Source of the DNA: Prevotellaceae bacterium UBA7028
GTDB lineage: Bacteria > Bacteroidota > Bacteroidia > Bacteroidales > Bacteroidaceae
Direction: 5' to 3'
DNA: 16,938 nt
NCBI GenBank assembly: GCA_002494215.1
Contig: DLBF01000071.1
Coordinates: forward strand, 1-16,938
How positions within the stretch are numbered: the stretch's first letter is position 1; each line of letters begins with the position of its first letter. The notes below the pieces were generated by a model. It was not told where the DNA came from. It worked only from the letters and a program-made list of their open reading frames with translations, and made no database searches. Shown here in pieces: positions 14,345 through 16,938 of this stretch. The translations under genes were made by a program, and so were the position numbers.

Positions 14345-14959
14345 TTATTTTATTTTCTTGCCGCGATAATAGGCATCGAAGGTGTCCTGGCCGTAGCCAT
14401 TGCCTACATACTTGAAGGAGGAGGCCATGGCGCCCTCTACCTTCTGGCCATAATAATATACATCGAAGGCATCCTTGCAATAGCCTCCACCCAGCTCCTT
14501 GAACGTGCTGGCTGAGGCGCCCTCAATCTTCTCGCCGTAATAATATACGTTGAAGGCATCCTTGGCATAGCCGTTGCCTATTTCCTTGAAGGAGGAGGCT
14601 ATGGCATCCAGCTTCTTGGTGCCGTAATAGACGTTCATGCTGGTCTTGAAATACCCGCGGTGCTGACCTTGGCCTTTTGCCTTGGGATCATGGGAGCGAT
14701 GCCCAGCATGCTCTTTCAGGCGGAATGTGGTAGGGTCCACGTTCTCCAGCACACGTCCGTTCATATATACATTATTATTGTCCTTGGCGTAGCCACTGCC
14801 TAAATCTACGAAGCTACGCACATCGACGTGCATCACCTGCTTATCGCCATAAAGGACTCTGCCACGATTCACCTCGTAGCGCTGGGCATTGCCAGGCAAG
14901 GAAAATACCATCAATGTCGTTACCAGTAAAGAACGGAAAAGGAATGTTGTCTGTTTCAT
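14345..14959 (-). CDS. Secreted DKNYY-repeat protein
   Basis: A 204-aa protein with a typical signal peptide (hydrophobic LLVTTLMVFSL, likely cleavage after AQ at 26) and no lipobox cysteine. The mature part is made of tandem DKNYY-type repeats of the form GYAKDAFNVYYYGEKIEG...FKELG. Three consecutive units start at G130, G159 and G188 with an exact 29-residue period (87 bp in DNA). A fourth starts near G102, a diverged one near G56 and a partial one before that. A His/Lys/Gly-rich linker (about 82-101) splits the early from the late repeats. The family's function is unknown; the repeats are thought to form exposed beta structure. It starts 34 bp after the lipid kinase stop on the same strand and is followed by a terminator, so it is probably the second gene of that transcript. 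Confidence 0.88.
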   Translation of the reverse strand: MKQTTFLFRSLLVTTLMVFSLPGNAQRYEVNRGRVLYGDKQVMHVDVRSFVDLGSGYAKDNNNVYMNGRVLENVDPTTFRLKEHAGHRSHDPKAKGQGQHRGYFKTSMNVYYGTKKLDAIASSFKEIGNGYAKDAFNVYYYGEKIEGASASTFKELGGGYCKDAFDVYYYGQKVEGAMASSFKYVGNGYGQDTFDAYYRGKKIK

Positions 14960-14993
14960 AATATTATTATTAAGTCTGTGTTATATCATTATA

Positions 14994-16034
14994 TCAATGG
15001 TTGCGCAAGCGACGTAGCATTTCCTGATTGATGGTCCTTATCCTGCGCTGCTGCTTGTTGATATCCTCGCGGAGAAGATTAATCTCGGCATTCATATTGT
15101 TGTAGAAGTCGGTAAAGGCACGAATCAACGGGGGCGTATATAGCTGCTCGTTGGTATTCACCACCATACGGATGCCCTTGGGCTCCAGGCTAACCTGAAG
15201 GTCCGTGCCCTCGTCCTTGGGGTCGCCATCGAAATGGATTACACCGGGCGAATTGCGATGAATACGCAGGCTCTTGCACTTGAAGGTGCGGATGCGACTG
15301 TTCTTGTCGATAGTCTTGTTGAAGAGCTGGATAGCTATCTGGGGAGCCTCCAAGACGGTAAAGGGCTCCATGATGGTTACGTCCATCAGTCCGTCCGACA
15401 TGCTGGCACGCGGGGCTATATATACATTATTACCATATTGGCTGGCATTGGCACAGGCAATAAGGAATGCCTTGTAATGCTGCTTCTCACCGTCAATCTC
15501 TATCTCGTAAGTGTCGGGCTTGTAGCGAAGACCCTCGCGCAGGGTATTCTCGATATAAGTAAGCAGGCCTCGGCGTTCGCTCTTGGCAAACTTGCTGCTG
15601 ACGAAGGCATCGAATCCCATACCACATGTGCAGAAGAATGGGGTATCGTTTATCTTTCCGTAATCCAACGCTTCTATCGTGCAGGTGGAGAGCACCTGTA
15701 GGGCTCCTTCCGGATTCATCGGGATAAAAAGGTGGCGTGCCAAGCCGTTTCCGCTGCCGCAGGGGATGATGCCCAATGCCGTGTTGGTATGAACCAGACA
15801 ACGTGCAACCTCGTTAACAGTGCCGTCACCGCCTACAGCCACAACGACATCAACTCCTTCCTCAACCGCCTGGCGTGCAATCTGGGCAGCATGACCACGA
15901 AACTTGGTATACCGAATTTCTACATCGAAGCGCGAAGCTTCCATGTAATCAGGTATCAAGTTAACAATCTTGGATTTATCCGTAGTACCTGAAATAGGGT
16001 TCACGATGAACCAAACTAATATCCTATTTTGCAT
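14994..16034 (-). CDS. Diacylglycerol/sphingoid-type lipid kinase
   Basis: A 346-aa protein of the DAGK_cat (YegS/BmrU/sphingosine kinase) family, which phosphorylates lipid hydroxyls with ATP at the membrane face. The nucleotide-binding motifs are intact: VNPISG at 11-16, GGDGTVNE at 68-75, and the PCGSGNGLAR loop at 91-100, followed by a later beta-rich domain (DGLMDVTIMEPF, then FDGDPK). The C-terminal 35 or so residues form a charged, probably coiled-coil tail (MNAEINLLREDINKQQ), longer than in minimal family members. The substrate cannot be read from the sequence. Its divergence from a serine palmitoyltransferase gene 169 bp away suggests sphinganine or ceramide as a candidate besides diacylglycerol. 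A promoter box lies just upstream, and the DKNYY gene follows. Confidence 0.92.
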   Translation of the reverse strand: MQNRILVWFIVNPISGTTDKSKIVNLIPDYMEASRFDVEIRYTKFRGHAAQIARQAVEEGVDVVVAVGGDGTVNEVARCLVHTNTALGIIPCGSGNGLARHLFIPMNPEGALQVLSTCTIEALDYGKINDTPFFCTCGMGFDAFVSSKFAKSERRGLLTYIENTLREGLRYKPDTYEIEIDGEKQHYKAFLIACANASQYGNNVYIAPRASMSDGLMDVTIMEPFTVLEAPQIAIQLFNKTIDKNSRIRTFKCKSLRIHRNSPGVIHFDGDPKDEGTDLQVSLEPKGIRMVVNTNEQLYTPPLIRAFTDFYNNMNAEINLLREDINKQQRRIRTINQEMLRRLRNH

Positions 16035-16044
16035 AAATAATGCA

Positions 16045-16052
16045 CAAAGTTA
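16045..16052 (-). promoter_or_regulatory. Promoter -7 box of the lipid kinase gene
   Basis: On the minus strand TAACTTTG fits TAnnTTTG and lies 10 nt before the ATG at 16034, implying a very short leader. A TTG at 16070-16072 is 17 nt upstream, a little close for the -33 box. Confidence 0.5.
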
Positions 16053-16126
16053 GTAAAAAGTGTAGAAAACAACATCATTCTGAAGTTGAATAATCATATA
16101 TTGTGTGTTTTTTTCATTTCAGTTTA

Positions 16127-16156
16127 TTTGATTTTTGATAAAATGTCGTACCTTTG
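16127..16156 (+). promoter_or_regulatory. Promoter of the serine palmitoyltransferase gene
   Basis: TTTG at 16127-16130 and TACCTTTG at 16149-16156 are 18 nt apart and match the Bacteroidetes -33 and -7 boxes. The leader to the ATG at 16204 would be about 40 nt. Confidence 0.72.
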
Positions 16157-16203
16157 CAAAAATTTTCATGAGAGGGTAAGACCTCAAAAACACTAAAATC
16201 AAA

Positions 16204-16938
16204 ATGGGATTATTACAAGAAAAACTTTCCAAGCACCCCTTTTATGCTCTTTCAAAGGAGATAAAGGAGAAGGGTATATACCCCTATTTCCGTGAAATAG
16301 AGGGAAAGCAGGGTACTGAAGTAGAAATGGGCGGCAAGCATGTGCTGATGTTTGGCTCGAACGCATATACCGGTCTGACTGGTGACGAGCGTATCATCGA
16401 GGCCGGATGCAAGGCTATGCACAAATACGGCAGCGGTTGCGCCGGAAGCCGTTTCCTGAACGGAACCCTTGATATCCATGTTCAGTTGGAGAAGGAACTG
16501 GCTGAATATGTAGGTAAGGATGATGCTTTGTGCTTCTCAACAGGTTTTACCGTGAACAGTGGTGTTATCCCCCAGCTGGTCAGCAAGGACGACTACATCA
16601 TCTGTGACGACAGAGACCACGCCAGTATCGTGGACGGTCGCCGACTCTCTTTTGCCACCCAGTTGCACTACAAGCATAACGACATGGCCGATCTGGAGCG
16701 CGTGCTGCAGCGTTGTGAGCCAGACAAGGTGAAACTGATTATCGTGGATGGTGTATTCTCTATGGAGGGTGACCTTGCCAACCTGCCCGAAATCGTGAAG
16801 CTGAAGCACAAATACAATGCAAGCATCATGGTTGACGAGGCTCACGGCCTGGGTGTATTCGGAAAGCAGGGCCGTGGTGTTTGTGACCACTTCGGTCTGA
16901 CAGACGAGGTTGACCTGATTATGGGTACATTCTCCAAG
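16204..16938 (+). CDS. spt: Serine palmitoyltransferase (5' part, runs off the window)
   Basis: This PLP enzyme of the alpha-oxoamine synthase family condenses L-serine with an acyl-CoA to make 3-ketosphinganine, the first step of sphingolipid synthesis found in Bacteroidales. The frame is open for 245 codons to the window end with no stop, so the gene is incomplete. Visible features include GIYPYFREIEG (24-34), MFGSNAYTGLT (49-59), the YGSGCAGSRFLNGT stretch (75-88), H139 in DRDHAS (stacks on the PLP ring), and VDEAHGLGVFG with D211 and H214. The last complete codon is K245 of GTFSK, the Schiff-base lysine. The alternatives within the family, 8-amino-7-oxononanoate synthase (BioF) and glycine C-acetyltransferase (Kbl), fit less well than the SPT form known from Bacteroides. 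It has its own promoter, divergent from the lipid kinase. Confidence 0.9.
   Translation, partial: MGLLQEKLSKHPFYALSKEIKEKGIYPYFREIEGKQGTEVEMGGKHVLMFGSNAYTGLTGDERIIEAGCKAMHKYGSGCAGSRFLNGTLDIHVQLEKELAEYVGKDDALCFSTGFTVNSGVIPQLVSKDDYIICDDRDHASIVDGRRLSFATQLHYKHNDMADLERVLQRCEPDKVKLIIVDGVFSMEGDLANLPEIVKLKHKYNASIMVDEAHGLGVFGKQGRGVCDHFGLTDEVDLIMGTFSK

Overview
The window looks like chromosomal DNA of a member of the Bacteroidales, most likely Prevotella or a close relative. The evidence is several close matches to the Bacteroidetes -7 promoter box TAnnTTTG in front of genes, little sign of Shine-Dalgarno sequences, a serine palmitoyltransferase gene, a DUF4419 protein, a DKNYY-repeat lipobox-free secreted protein, and an SDR-type enzyme in place of classical UxuB in a uronate operon. 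No tRNA, rRNA, CRISPR array, transposase or phage gene was seen.

Layout, left to right. (1) 35-2447, plus strand: glutamine-dependent NAD+ synthetase (nadE) and a small cysteine-rich C_GCAxxG_C_C family protein, closed by a strong terminator. (2) 2561-8859, plus strand: a tight hexuronate operon with its own promoter. It encodes an ExuT-like MFS transporter, an SDR that probably acts as fructuronate reductase, mannonate dehydratase (uxuA), glucuronate isomerase (uxaC) and then tldD, which starts inside uxaC. The first four take glucuronate in and convert it to 2-keto-3-deoxygluconate; kinase, aldolase and regulator are not in the window. (3) 9048-10355, plus strand: tldE/pmbA, partner of tldD, separated from it by 188 bp made almost wholly of 7-nt repeats. 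(4) 10352-11597, minus strand: three uncharacterised genes (101, 49 and 231 aa) that may form an operon. The last one is convergent with tldE and shares its stop-codon bases. (5) About 11600-12718: 1.1 kb without a convincing gene but full of structure: a heptamer array, nested inverted repeats, a phased 11-nt array with direct and inverted copies, and a GC-richer candidate structured RNA ending in a terminator. (6) 12719-14113, minus: secreted DUF4419 protein with its own promoter. (7) 14345-16034, minus: a secreted DKNYY-repeat protein behind a diacylglycerol/sphingoid-type lipid kinase. (8) 16204-16938, plus: serine palmitoyltransferase, cut by the window edge exactly at its PLP lysine and divergent from the lipid kinase.

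The most unusual signal is non-coding. At least five intergenic spots carry short tandem arrays with a strict 7-nt period whose units drift in sequence. Some words recur between distant loci, in either orientation, and one array supplies the start codon of tldE. The second is the 11-nt-phased array at 12020-12122. The coding content itself is largely ordinary metabolism.
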